Assembly (NCBI GenBank): GCA_049890275.1
Contig: JBMHBT010000011.1
Location: 1 to 64,000 of the forward strand
Length of the DNA stretch: 64,000 nt
Source of the DNA: UBA7374 sp049890275
Lineage (GTDB): Bacteria > Verrucomicrobiota > Verrucomicrobiia > Opitutales > Coraliomargaritaceae
Direction of reading: 5' to 3'
Shown here piece after piece: positions 45,250-54,004 of this stretch. Within the stretch, counting starts at the first letter, position 1; each line of letters begins with the position of its first letter. The position numbers and the translations under genes were made by a program. The notes beneath the pieces were generated by a model. That model had not been told where the DNA came from. It worked only from the letters and a program-made list of their open reading frames with translations, and ran no database searches.

Positions 45250-46689
45250 CTAAGAACGGTTGTGAGAGAGCTGGTAAATAAGATAATCGACCGCGCGCTT
45301 CACGCTCCCGTCCTGCTCCATCATATTCTCCACCTGTTTACAGGCATGAATAACAGTACCGTGGTCACGACCGCCAAAGGCTTCACCAATCGATTTCAGA
45401 GGATCACTAGTCAGCGTCCGTGAAATATACATGGCCACTTGTCGAGGAACAACAATTGAACTGGTACGGCGGCGACCAATCAGATCGGCGAAACGGATTT
45501 GATAATAATCCGAAACCTTCTTCTGGATTTGCTCGACCGTTACCTTTGCCGCCTCTTCTTCCAGAATCAAGTCGCTGAGCAAACGTTCAACGGAATCAAG
45601 ATCCAGTTGGCGATCAATCAGTGAATTATAACTTGCGATTCGGGTCAATGCACCTTCCATCCGGCGGACATTGCGACAGACACGTTCTGCGAGAAACTCA
45701 ACGACAGAATCTTCCAGCTGAATTCCGCGGGCAGCTGCCTTCTTTCGGAAAATGGCAACCCGAGTCTCAAAATCCGGAGCTTGTATATCTGTAGCCAGAC
45801 CCCACTGAAAACGGGAGACCAATCGGTTTTCCAATCGTTCAATCTCATTGGCAGGTCGATCGCTCGCCAGAAAGATCTGCCGTCCGGATTCAAAGAGATC
45901 ATTGAATGTATGGAAAAATTCCTCCTGCGTACTTTCCTTGCCGGAAAGAAAGTGAATGTCGTCAATTAAAAGTGCGTCGACATTGCGGTAGTATTTACGG
46001 AACTTCGCCAGTTTGTTCTCTTGAATAGCACGTATAAACTCATTGGTAAATTTCTCAGTCGATACGTAAGCAATACGTGCCGAAGGATTGTTAACCATCA
46101 TCTGGTGCGCAACTGCGTGCATTAGGTGTGTTTTCCCCAGCCCGGTCTCTCCATAGACAAAGAGAGGATTGTAGGCACGACCCGGAGCATTCGCTACAGC
46201 AATACTCGCGGCATGAGCCAGCTGATTACCGGAACCAACGACAAAGTGCTCAAAGGTATTTTTTGGGTTGAGGCGGGCCGGATCAATCGTGCGGCGTTGC
46301 TTCTCTTCAAGCGTACGCAGATCTGCACTTGTTGAGGTCAGCCGTGAAATCTCTTGAGCCGAACCTTTATCCCTACCTGGCGCAGATTGTATACCCGCTT
46401 TTATATCCTCCGATTCCTCTCCACTTTTTGCTGGCTGAACAGTTTCAATCTCTACTGCTACCGGAATACCAGTGAACGCGCGAGCATGCTGAGCAATAAC
46501 ATCCGAGTAGTTATTTTCTACCCAGATCGCATTGAACTCGTTAGGCGCCTGTAGAACGATACGAGAATCGCTCTGTTCAACACACTTGAGGTCGTCGAAC
46601 CACATCTCGTACAAATCGGCAGGAAATAGGCTCTTTAGCTCGTTATTAATGCTCTCCCATAGCGAGAGCGTAGAAGTGGAATTGGACAT
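45250..46689 (-). CDS. dnaA: Chromosomal replication initiator DnaA
   Basis: A 479-residue initiator that binds DnaA boxes and opens oriC. Domain I is seen in WESINNELKSLFPADLYEMWFDDLKC; a variable linker follows; domain III has GETGLGKTHLMHAVAH (Walker A), VDALLIDDIHFLSGKE (Walker B) and SRFQWGLATDIQAPDFETR; domain IV ends with the DnaA signature LKSIGEAFGGRDHGTVIHACKQVENM. ATG 46689 is supported by position. The DNA upstream (46690-47172) contains several DnaA-box-like sites, which fits either autoregulation or the origin itself. Confidence 0.97.
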   Translation of the reverse strand: MSNSTSTLSLWESINNELKSLFPADLYEMWFDDLKCVEQSDSRIVLQAPNEFNAIWVENNYSDVIAQHARAFTGIPVAVEIETVQPAKSGEESEDIKAGIQSAPGRDKGSAQEISRLTSTSADLRTLEEKQRRTIDPARLNPKNTFEHFVVGSGNQLAHAASIAVANAPGRAYNPLFVYGETGLGKTHLMHAVAHQMMVNNPSARIAYVSTEKFTNEFIRAIQENKLAKFRKYYRNVDALLIDDIHFLSGKESTQEEFFHTFNDLFESGRQIFLASDRPANEIERLENRLVSRFQWGLATDIQAPDFETRVAIFRKKAAARGIQLEDSVVEFLAERVCRNVRRMEGALTRIASYNSLIDRQLDLDSVERLLSDLILEEEAAKVTVEQIQKKVSDYYQIRFADLIGRRRTSSIVVPRQVAMYISRTLTSDPLKSIGEAFGGRDHGTVIHACKQVENMMEQDGSVKRAVDYLIYQLSHNRS

Positions 46690-47172
46690 TAAAGTAGGTT
46701 ATCAAAAGGTTTATTCACATTCCCCGTTACGGGAGCGCCACAATGGCAGCACGTTCAAAATGTGAAAAATGTTTATCGAAACGGAATCTCATAAAAGCAA
46801 GAGTAATGAAGTCCGAAAAAACGGCACTTAATTAGATTTAAGGATATATAAATCAAGCACTTACGAATTCCTGAAAAGTCTTTTTATTGAATTATGTACG
46901 GTTGAATTTGAGTAGAAATGGGTCTGAATATACGGATGTAAAAGGGTATGACATCAAAAAAGCGGACGACAGGAGTGCTTTGCAAGTGCAAGTTCTGAAC
47001 AAGTTATTCACAATTTGGGGACAATAACTTTTTTCATCCTTTTCCGGGAGTCGGCGAACACTCTGCCTAAACTCCATTACCCTTTGAAAAAGCGGGCTTT
47101 CTGCAATTGAGCCCAACCAGAATCGACCGCTTTAGGAGTCGTCATTTTTTTATCCGCAGGATTGGCCTATCA
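46690..47172. other. DnaA-box-rich intergenic region, candidate oriC
   Basis: Box-like sites: TTATTCACA (46711-46719 and 47004-47012, one mismatch from TTATCCACA), TTATCCGCA (47150-47158, one mismatch), TTATCGAAA (46773-46781) and TTTTTCACA on the minus strand (46761-46769). An AT-rich block near 46829-46856 (TTAATTAGATTTAAGG then ATATATAAATC) would suit an unwinding element. No gene is supported here. The dnaA-adjacent position is common for oriC but not proof. Confidence 0.5.
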
Positions 47173-48141
47173 TTATTTTTTTTCTGCCATGTGCGAAATC
47201 AGCCTTTCATTGAATTCAGTTGCAGAGTCATGCCCCATGGCCTTGAGCGCATAGACCATGGCCGCTGCTTCGACTAAGCGGGCCATATCCCGGCCAGGAC
47301 GAACTGGTATTTCCATCAGAGGCACGCCTAAGCCTAAAATATCCATATGCTTCTCCTCCAAGCCGGTACGCTCCTCGTGCATTCCCGGTGCCCAAGCGAT
47401 AAAGTTGATCACCAAATCAATACGTTTGCTGAGTCGAACCGATCGAACTCCAAACATTTCAGCAATATTGATGATGCCAAGACCACGGCATTCCATGTAG
47501 CCGCGGCTCAACTCCGCTGAGGTACCCATCAATTCTCGGTCACTCAAGCGTTTCACATAGGTCAGATCATCCGCTACAAGGCTGTGCCCGCGCTCAATCA
47601 ATGCCAGCGCGCACTCACTCTTACCCACTCCACTCTCTCCACAAAGCAAAGTACCATTACCGCGAATATCCAAAAGCGTACCGTGAATATGCGTACGTGG
47701 TGCAAATTTTTCTTCCAGCAATAAAGTCGCCTCTGTAATCAAAGTCTTCGATTTCAGCGGGCAACGTATCAGGGGGGTATTGTACTCCTCAGCCAAAGCA
47801 CGCATCGCACGTGTCGGAGCAAGATTGCGCGACATCATCATACAAGGAATTTTTCGCTCTAAAATTCGCCGAATCACGTCCTCCTCTTCCACACTGTCCA
47901 AATCCCTCAAATAAGCCATCTCACCTGCTCCAAAGAGTTGGATACGCTTATTGGCAAAATAGCGAAAGAAGCCGGTCAAGGCCAGAGCCGGTCGATTGAT
48001 ACTCCGCTCGCCAATTGTTTGATCCAACCCACTCTCTCCAGCGACTAAATCCAGCTTGAGAGGATCCTTAAACGATTCATAAAAGTCGCGTACCGAAACG
48101 GCCTCTACAAAGGTTGCATTCGAACGAGTTTGCTTGGGCAT
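47173..48141 (-). CDS. hprK: HPr kinase/phosphorylase
   Basis: A 322-residue enzyme. The N-terminal domain (VEAVSVRDFYESFKDPLKL) is followed by the kinase core with Walker A GESGVGKSECALALIERGHSLVADD and the family signature MECRGLGIINIAEMFGVRSVR, and C-terminal VPLMEIPVRPGRDMARLVEAAA. It phosphorylates Ser46 of HPr-type proteins in Firmicutes; in Gram-negatives it usually belongs to a regulatory pathway without sugar PTS. No HPr gene is adjacent here. ATG 48141 (MPKQTRSN) was chosen over TTG 48180. The gene follows lptB by 16 bp, so regulation and LPS export genes share an operon. Confidence 0.93.
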   Translation of the reverse strand: MPKQTRSNATFVEAVSVRDFYESFKDPLKLDLVAGESGLDQTIGERSINRPALALTGFFRYFANKRIQLFGAGEMAYLRDLDSVEEEDVIRRILERKIPCMMMSRNLAPTRAMRALAEEYNTPLIRCPLKSKTLITEATLLLEEKFAPRTHIHGTLLDIRGNGTLLCGESGVGKSECALALIERGHSLVADDLTYVKRLSDRELMGTSAELSRGYMECRGLGIINIAEMFGVRSVRLSKRIDLVINFIAWAPGMHEERTGLEEKHMDILGLGVPLMEIPVRPGRDMARLVEAAAMVYALKAMGHDSATEFNERLISHMAEKK

Positions 48142-48157
48142 GATTGAGAATAGGTGA

Positions 48158-48898
48158 TTACAGATTGAAATTATCGCCAAGGTAAAACTCCCGGCTTTTA
48201 GGGTCGTTCACCAAATACTCACTCGAACCTTCAGCCAACACATCTCCTTGATGCATTAGGTAGGCACGATCTACGATTTGTAAGGTCTCTCGAACGTTAT
48301 GATCCGTAATCAGTACACCAATACCACGCTTCTTCAGCCCAACAACTATCTTCTGTACCTCACTCACACTGATCGGATCAATCCCACTAAAGGGCTCATC
48401 CATAAGGAGAAACTTTGGAGTGGTCACCAATGCGCGAGATATCTCCAATCGTCTACGCTCTCCTCCGCTTAAAGTAAAGGCTTTCTGCTTGGCCAGATGC
48501 GTTAAGCCCAGTTCCTCCAGATGTTCTTCCACACAGGCATCGCGCTCTGCCCGGCTCAGCGGAAGTGTCTCGGCGACTGCACGGATATTTTGCTCCACTG
48601 TCATCTTTCTAAAAACAGAAGGTTCCTGAGGAAGATAGCCAATCCCCCGACGCGCCCGACGATACATTGGCAAATTAGAGAGGTCATCACCATTGAGTAA
48701 GACAGCACCTTTAGTTGGAGCGATCAGTCCAACAATCATGTAAAATGTCGTCGTCTTTCCCGCCCCATTAGGCCCGAGTAAACCGACAATTTCTCCTCCC
48801 GAAATCTGCAAATCAACGCCGTTGACCACTTGGCGCTTGCCATATTTGCGGATGAGTCCGCGGGTCTGGATTTTTGGAGCCGGTTCTGTAAGAGCCAT
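48158..48898 (-). CDS. lptB: LPS export ABC ATPase
   Basis: A 246-residue cytoplasmic ATPase of the Lpt machine that extracts LPS from the inner membrane. It has IQTRGLIRKYGKRQVVNGVDL, Walker A GPNGAGKTTTFYMIVGLI, Q-loop YLPQEPSVFRKMTVEQN, signature LSGGERRRLEISRAL, Walker B LLMDEPFSGIDP and H-loop ITDHNVRETL; the last ones with VFRK and FSGIDPISV are typical for LptB. Start ATG 48898. It lies downstream of the LptA/LptC-like gene and upstream of hprK. Confidence 0.94.
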   Translation of the reverse strand: MALTEPAPKIQTRGLIRKYGKRQVVNGVDLQISGGEIVGLLGPNGAGKTTTFYMIVGLIAPTKGAVLLNGDDLSNLPMYRRARRGIGYLPQEPSVFRKMTVEQNIRAVAETLPLSRAERDACVEEHLEELGLTHLAKQKAFTLSGGERRRLEISRALVTTPKFLLMDEPFSGIDPISVSEVQKIVVGLKKRGIGVLITDHNVRETLQIVDRAYLMHQGDVLAEGSSEYLVNDPKSREFYLGDNFNL

Positions 48899-48948
48899 AA
48901 ATAGAAAAATAGGCAAATATCTGGAGACTGGGCAACTGCTATCCTACC

Positions 48949-50862
48949 CTAATCCTTCGTATCCTGATTTTTATCCTTCAAATCAGGTAGTGTTATGCGT
49001 GCACGACCATCACCTTCACCACTTCCTCCCTCCACTCGGGCGCGGCGCTGCTCACGGTCGAGGATAATACGATGCCCCTCTGCCATTCCATCCGGGTCCA
49101 CCACTCGAGCTCGTCCAGTCAGTACAACCAGTCCATCCTCCGGTAGTAACTCAGCTGACTCACAAGTCGCAGTCCGTTCACCCTGCACAATCTCAACCTC
49201 ATCCCGTGCAATAATGCGCTTTACCTCACCGGAAAAAGACCCGCTCGCATTCGAAGATCCGTCCGGATCCACTAAGTACACTTCCATCTTCTGAGAACGC
49301 ACGCGGAGGTTTGTACCGTTGACTTCCACATCCTGCTTAAAATCAATTCGCTGCGAATCTCCGCCATGATAGATAATCACCTCCCGACTTTGGACAATTG
49401 TCGGTTCAGGTACGACACCTTCAGTAATTTCGACATCCTCCGTTGGCTCGCCTGTAGCTGTATTCGCAGTTTCTATACTCGGTCCTGCATAAGCTAAATC
49501 CGACAGTTCTGGCAATTGAACCAGAACCGGGCTGGGTTCTGAACCATGAACAATTACGCGACCAGGTGCGAGATCGATACGCCGACCCCGTAAAGTTGAA
49601 TCTCCGTCAGAGAATTCCGGACTCCCTTTTAACTCTGCCGTCTCCTGCAGAGGTCGATAGAGAACCGTATCTGCCCGTGCTACCTGCCCAGTTCGCTCAA
49701 TGACGACATTTCCCTCCGCCAGTAATCGATGTACCTGCCCCACTTCCTCATGTCCGCCTGATTCAGATTCAGACTCTACTTTGCGTGAATGAACCGTTAG
49801 CTTATCCGAACGTTGCCGCAAAGCACCGGACAACACATCGACGCGACCCTCAAAAAGAAAACAGAATAGATCCGCTTCCTCCTGCATCGTAATCGAATCA
49901 GATAATATAATTGTTTCCTCGCTCAATTGAGAATCGCCTCCGACTCCCAGTTCGCCGGTATCCAACAAAATCATTTGTGCTCGGGCACCCGATTCTAGAG
50001 CGGAAATCTTCGCTTTTCCCGGACTGGTTTCAATGCGCCCGCCGGAAATCAATGCTCCGGGTAAAGACACCTCGGTAAGGCCACTCAGTTCGGCCCGGTC
50101 TTCTCTTGGATACGACACCAGTCGCTCCGTTCGAATCACACGGTCATCTTGGCGAATGATCACCGACTCCGTTGCAACGATGCTTTGCATTGATTCGACT
50201 CCCTCGGCATGCAAGCTTTGAGGCACCTCTTTGGAGCCCGCCTCCGGAAGATTCGCCAGAGCAGTCAATGTATGGCTCCGCAGTGTTCCATCACCCGATA
50301 GAACGTTAACATTCCCGGTAAACTCGAAACAGTATGCAGACTCTGAAATACTGAGTAACAGTCTGTCACTTGAGATCGTCGTCGTGTCCGGCGTGTTGCC
50401 TTCAATCATAGCCAACGGACCTAGCGATGCACCTGAGCCCTCGGCAAAGACAACTTTGGCCTGCGATTGAACTTCAATGGACTTTTCATCCCCTTGCCAA
50501 TTCCAGCCGACCCCATCCAAAGTAAAATTACCCCCGGTAATCTCAATCGGTGCCTCAGAATAAGCCCAGTTCTCTTCGATTAGTATCTCTGCAAGTGCGC
50601 TCTCCATGGACAACTCGACCAGTTTGCGTTCGTCGGCAGAATAAATCCGCAACTCCATACCATCGACCGCCACACGCTCTGCATCTCGGTATAGACCGCG
50701 CTCGCCCCGTAAAACCCATTGCGTGTAGCCGTTATCGGCAAAGCGGGGAATCCGAAAATTCTGAATCGGTGCCTTTGGCTGCATTCTCTCCGTTTCCAGC
50801 GAGCCCAACGATAAATTGCTCCAGCTGAGCAAAACAAAAAATACAATGAAAAAAGGTCGCAT
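48949..50862 (-). CDS. Large periplasmic LptC/LptA-like LPS transport protein
   Basis: A 637-residue protein with a signal peptide or anchor (PFFIVFFVLLSWSNLSLG). The early part (IQNFRIPRFADNGYTQWVLRGERGLYRD ... LRIYSADERKLVELSMESALAEI) resembles LptC; long stretches of OstA/LptA-type beta-jellyroll repeats follow (YCFEFTGNVNVLSGDGTLRSHTLTA; LFCFLFEGRVDVLSGALRQRSDKLTV; IDFKQDVEVNGTNLRVRSQKMEVYLV; EVEIVQGERTATCESAELLPEDG). LptA and LptC are usually two separate, much shorter proteins, so this looks like one protein with both and several repeats, forming a long bridge. Position next to lptB supports the assignment. Downstream of aspS. Confidence 0.8.
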   Translation of the reverse strand: MRPFFIVFFVLLSWSNLSLGSLETERMQPKAPIQNFRIPRFADNGYTQWVLRGERGLYRDAERVAVDGMELRIYSADERKLVELSMESALAEILIEENWAYSEAPIEITGGNFTLDGVGWNWQGDEKSIEVQSQAKVVFAEGSGASLGPLAMIEGNTPDTTTISSDRLLLSISESAYCFEFTGNVNVLSGDGTLRSHTLTALANLPEAGSKEVPQSLHAEGVESMQSIVATESVIIRQDDRVIRTERLVSYPREDRAELSGLTEVSLPGALISGGRIETSPGKAKISALESGARAQMILLDTGELGVGGDSQLSEETIILSDSITMQEEADLFCFLFEGRVDVLSGALRQRSDKLTVHSRKVESESESGGHEEVGQVHRLLAEGNVVIERTGQVARADTVLYRPLQETAELKGSPEFSDGDSTLRGRRIDLAPGRVIVHGSEPSPVLVQLPELSDLAYAGPSIETANTATGEPTEDVEITEGVVPEPTIVQSREVIIYHGGDSQRIDFKQDVEVNGTNLRVRSQKMEVYLVDPDGSSNASGSFSGEVKRIIARDEVEIVQGERTATCESAELLPEDGLVVLTGRARVVDPDGMAEGHRIILDREQRRARVEGGSGEGDGRARITLPDLKDKNQDTKD

Positions 50863-50940
50863 TATCTAGTTGGGGTCTAACTACAAAGAAACCCGGTTTG
50901 GTGTCCGGGTTCCAGAGGAAAAATAAAAAGGTATCGGCAA

Positions 50941-52743
50941 TTAATCTGCAGATTCCTCTTTGTCCGGCAGAGCCGTCTTAATATGCAAATCGCGCAACTG
51001 CCGCGCAGTCGCTTCACCCGGGCTGGCAGTCATCATCTCCTGGCCCTTCTGATTCTTGGGGAAAGCGATGACATCGCGTATACTGCTGCGCTGAGACAAT
51101 ATAGCCACCATGCGGTCGAGCCCGAAAGCAATTCCGCCGTGCGGTGGTGCGCCGTACTCAAAAGCCTTGAGCATGTATCCAAAACGACTCTCCACAACAT
51201 CCGGCTCGATTTTCAGAACCTCTTCAAAAACCTTTTTCTGGACTTCCGGCTGATGGATACGAATAGAACCACCCCCCAGTTCCACACCGTTCAACACCAA
51301 ATCATAGTGCTGACCGCGAACTGCTTTGGGATCGCTATCAAGCAGAGGGATATCCTCTTCTACCGGAGCAGTAAAGGGGTGATGCGAAGCAACAAAACGA
51401 TTTTGCTCTTGATCAAAAAGCATCAGAGGAAACTCAATCACCCAGAGGAACTTATAATCGGCAGGATCAATTTTCAAGGTACCGCGCTTCACTAATAACT
51501 GAGCCGCATCCAGCCGCACACGTCCTAGAATCGTACAAGCACGCTCCCATTCACAGGCGGCAAAGAAGACAATATCTCCATCCTCAATCTTCAACTGCTC
51601 ACGCAGTGCCTCCTTCTCCGTATCGGAGAAGAACTTGAGAATAGGTGACTTCCATTCACCACCTTCTGATTTAATGAAGGCTAAGCCCTTGGCGCCGAGT
51701 GACTTCGCAGCATCTTCCAAGCCCCGCAGTTCACCCTGAGTCAGATCCGCCAAACCTTTTGCATTGAACGCTTTGACTGCTCCGCCGGAAGCCAGCGCAC
51801 CGGAAAACACCTTAAAGCTTGAATCCTTGAAGATCTCACCGCAGTCCTGCAGCTCCATAGCAAAACGCATATCGGGCTTATCAATGCCAAAGCGATTCAT
51901 CGCCTCGTGGTAACTGATACGCAGGAAAGGAGCTTCTATCGAAACATCTAGCACGTCTTTCCAAACCCGTCGCATGAGACCTTCGATTAAGCTGTACATG
52001 TCCTCTCGATCAATAAAGGAGAGTTCGATATCGAGCTGGGTAAACTCTGGTTGGCGGTCCGCGCGCAAATCTTCATCCCGAAAACAACGTGCCAATTGAT
52101 AGTAACGCTCCACCCCGGCTACCATAAGCATCTGTTTGTACTGCTGGGGCGACTGAGGTAGTGCATAAAACGAGCCGGGGTTCATACGGCTCGGTACAAG
52201 AAATTCACGGGCACCTTCCGGAGTACTCTTAAAGAGCATGGGCGTCTCAACCTCAATAAAGGTATTTTCATCCATGTAATTACGGATCGCCTGACTGGTG
52301 CGATGACGCATTCGCAATACGTCCAAATTGGTACGCCGACGAAGATCCAGATACCGGTAAGTCATCCGGATATCCTCACTTGTTTTGTCGGCCGTATCAT
52401 CCATTGGGAATGGTGGCGTTTTTGAGAGGTTATGCACCTTCAGTTCACTGGCGTGCAACTCGATCTCACCGGTATCGAGACTCGTATTGACCGCATCGGC
52501 GATGCGATTCTGGACAATACCGCTCACTTCAATGACGGACTCCGGCTTGATCGATCCAAACTGCGCCTCCAAGGAAGCATTACTCGGGTCGAGTACAATC
52601 TGGGTCAGACCTTCTCGGTCGCGCAAATCAACGAAAAGAATACCTCCGTGGTCGCGAACCGAATCGACCCATCCTGCAAGGGTTACAGTCGTACCCGCAT
52701 CGGATGCACGGAGTTGAGAGCAGTGGTGTGTTCGCTTCTTCAT
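50941..52743 (-). CDS. aspS: Aspartyl-tRNA synthetase
   Basis: A 600-residue class II enzyme that charges tRNA-Asp (or Asp/Asn). An N-terminal OB anticodon-binding domain (VTLAGWVDSVRDHGGILFVDLRDREGLTQIV) is followed by motif 2 (YYQLARCFRDEDLRADRQPEFTQLDIELSF), the bacterial GAD insert (residues about 300-420) and motif 3 (GIAFGLDRMVAIL). The end, SPGEATARQLRDLHI, is typical. Start ATG 52743. If asparaginyl-tRNA synthetase is absent from the genome, this enzyme may be nondiscriminating; that cannot be decided from the window. Confidence 0.96.
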   Translation of the reverse strand: MKKRTHHCSQLRASDAGTTVTLAGWVDSVRDHGGILFVDLRDREGLTQIVLDPSNASLEAQFGSIKPESVIEVSGIVQNRIADAVNTSLDTGEIELHASELKVHNLSKTPPFPMDDTADKTSEDIRMTYRYLDLRRRTNLDVLRMRHRTSQAIRNYMDENTFIEVETPMLFKSTPEGAREFLVPSRMNPGSFYALPQSPQQYKQMLMVAGVERYYQLARCFRDEDLRADRQPEFTQLDIELSFIDREDMYSLIEGLMRRVWKDVLDVSIEAPFLRISYHEAMNRFGIDKPDMRFAMELQDCGEIFKDSSFKVFSGALASGGAVKAFNAKGLADLTQGELRGLEDAAKSLGAKGLAFIKSEGGEWKSPILKFFSDTEKEALREQLKIEDGDIVFFAACEWERACTILGRVRLDAAQLLVKRGTLKIDPADYKFLWVIEFPLMLFDQEQNRFVASHHPFTAPVEEDIPLLDSDPKAVRGQHYDLVLNGVELGGGSIRIHQPEVQKKVFEEVLKIEPDVVESRFGYMLKAFEYGAPPHGGIAFGLDRMVAILSQRSSIRDVIAFPKNQKGQEMMTASPGEATARQLRDLHIKTALPDKEESAD

Positions 52744-52897
52744 AGAAAGCCGCAAGGAAAACAGCTAAAACGAGCGAAACAAGCCCGAAAAAGAATATGT
52801 AGAATATAGTCGATCTGGCGTTTGACAATCGAGCCCCAAAAACAGTTCATCAATTAGGCTCATCTTCAAATGCTACCCTGAACCCTTTTTCTTTTGC

Positions 52898-53968
52898 ATG
52901 ACTTCACCATTCTCAGAGCAGCGCCGGTATGATGTCGACTGGATGCGCACTCTAGCGCTGATGCTGCTCATCGCTTACCACAGCGTTATCAGCTTTCAGC
53001 CATGGGCAGCAGAACTCGTCTACTTCATTGAAAACAAGGATACTCTCGAATGGCTTTGGATACCGATGGAAATAATCAATATTTGGCGGATTCCGCTGTT
53101 GTTCTTTATTTCCGGTATGGGAGTGCGCTTTGCCCTGCAGCGACGAACTGTCGTGAAACTACTGGCTGACCGCACTTGGCGAATCCTCTTTCCCGCAGTC
53201 GTCGGCCTCTTCCTCATCTGCCCGATCAGTCTGCTCCTCTTTCAAATCGCCAATCATCTGGAGCCGAAATGGATCCCGAACCCAGGTCACCTCTGGTTTC
53301 TATACAATATCTTCATCTACGTAATCCTCCTCTTACCACTCATCGCCCTCTTTAAAAAATACCCCCAAAACCTGCTGGTACGGAGTATGCGAAAGCTGAC
53401 TGAAAAACCTTGGACACTCTTTTTTTTGGCTCTCCCCTTCACCCTCGAAGCCCACTGGCTCCAACCCCAGTACTTCTCTCTCTTCGTCTATACACTCCAC
53501 GGCTTCCTTATCGGCTTTCTTTGCTTTTTCACCGGTTTTCTTCTGGCATCTGTAGGAGAAAACTTCTGGCGAGCTGTACAATCGATACGATTCATCACGC
53601 TTTTTACTGCGCTCGGGCTGTACGCCGTGCGCCTGTTCTACTTTGAACTTCAGAACACAAACAATGCACTCAACGGACTTGAATGCATCCTTTGGATATT
53701 CGCTGTAATCGGCTTTTCTGCCAAGCATTTGAACCGGGATTCAACCCTCTTACAAAGGCTCAGCCCGGCCGTCTATCCAATCTATATTCTGCATTTGCCG
53801 ATTCAACAGGCCATTGCATCCGTCCTATTTGCTTGTCCGATCGGGGCTCACGTAAAGCTACTCCTTCTCCTCCTGGGCACATATATGACTTGTTGGCTCC
53901 TCTACAAATTCCTTCAGAGAGTGCCCGTACTGCGGCCAATCTTCGGAATGAAGTATGCAAACCATTGA
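52898..53968 (+). CDS. Acyltransferase 3 family membrane protein
   Basis: A 356-residue integral membrane protein with about ten hydrophobic segments. The N-terminus RYDVDWMRTLALMLLIAYHS contains the His used by acyltransferase 3 enzymes, and later RIPLLFFISGMGVRFALQRR and NPGHLWFLYNIFIYV show the family pattern (OpgC/OafA-like). It probably transfers an acyl group (acetyl or succinyl) onto a sugar in the membrane or periplasm; the acceptor is unknown. Ends 37 bp before the 3' end of the sulfatase gene on the opposite strand. Confidence 0.82.
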   Translation: MTSPFSEQRRYDVDWMRTLALMLLIAYHSVISFQPWAAELVYFIENKDTLEWLWIPMEIINIWRIPLLFFISGMGVRFALQRRTVVKLLADRTWRILFPAVVGLFLICPISLLLFQIANHLEPKWIPNPGHLWFLYNIFIYVILLLPLIALFKKYPQNLLVRSMRKLTEKPWTLFFLALPFTLEAHWLQPQYFSLFVYTLHGFLIGFLCFFTGFLLASVGENFWRAVQSIRFITLFTALGLYAVRLFYFELQNTNNALNGLECILWIFAVIGFSAKHLNRDSTLLQRLSPAVYPIYILHLPIQQAIASVLFACPIGAHVKLLLLLLGTYMTCWLLYKFLQRVPVLRPIFGMKYANH

Positions 53969-54004
53969 GCCGGACGTTGCTCCCATCAGAGAACTCAAAT
54001 TCCA

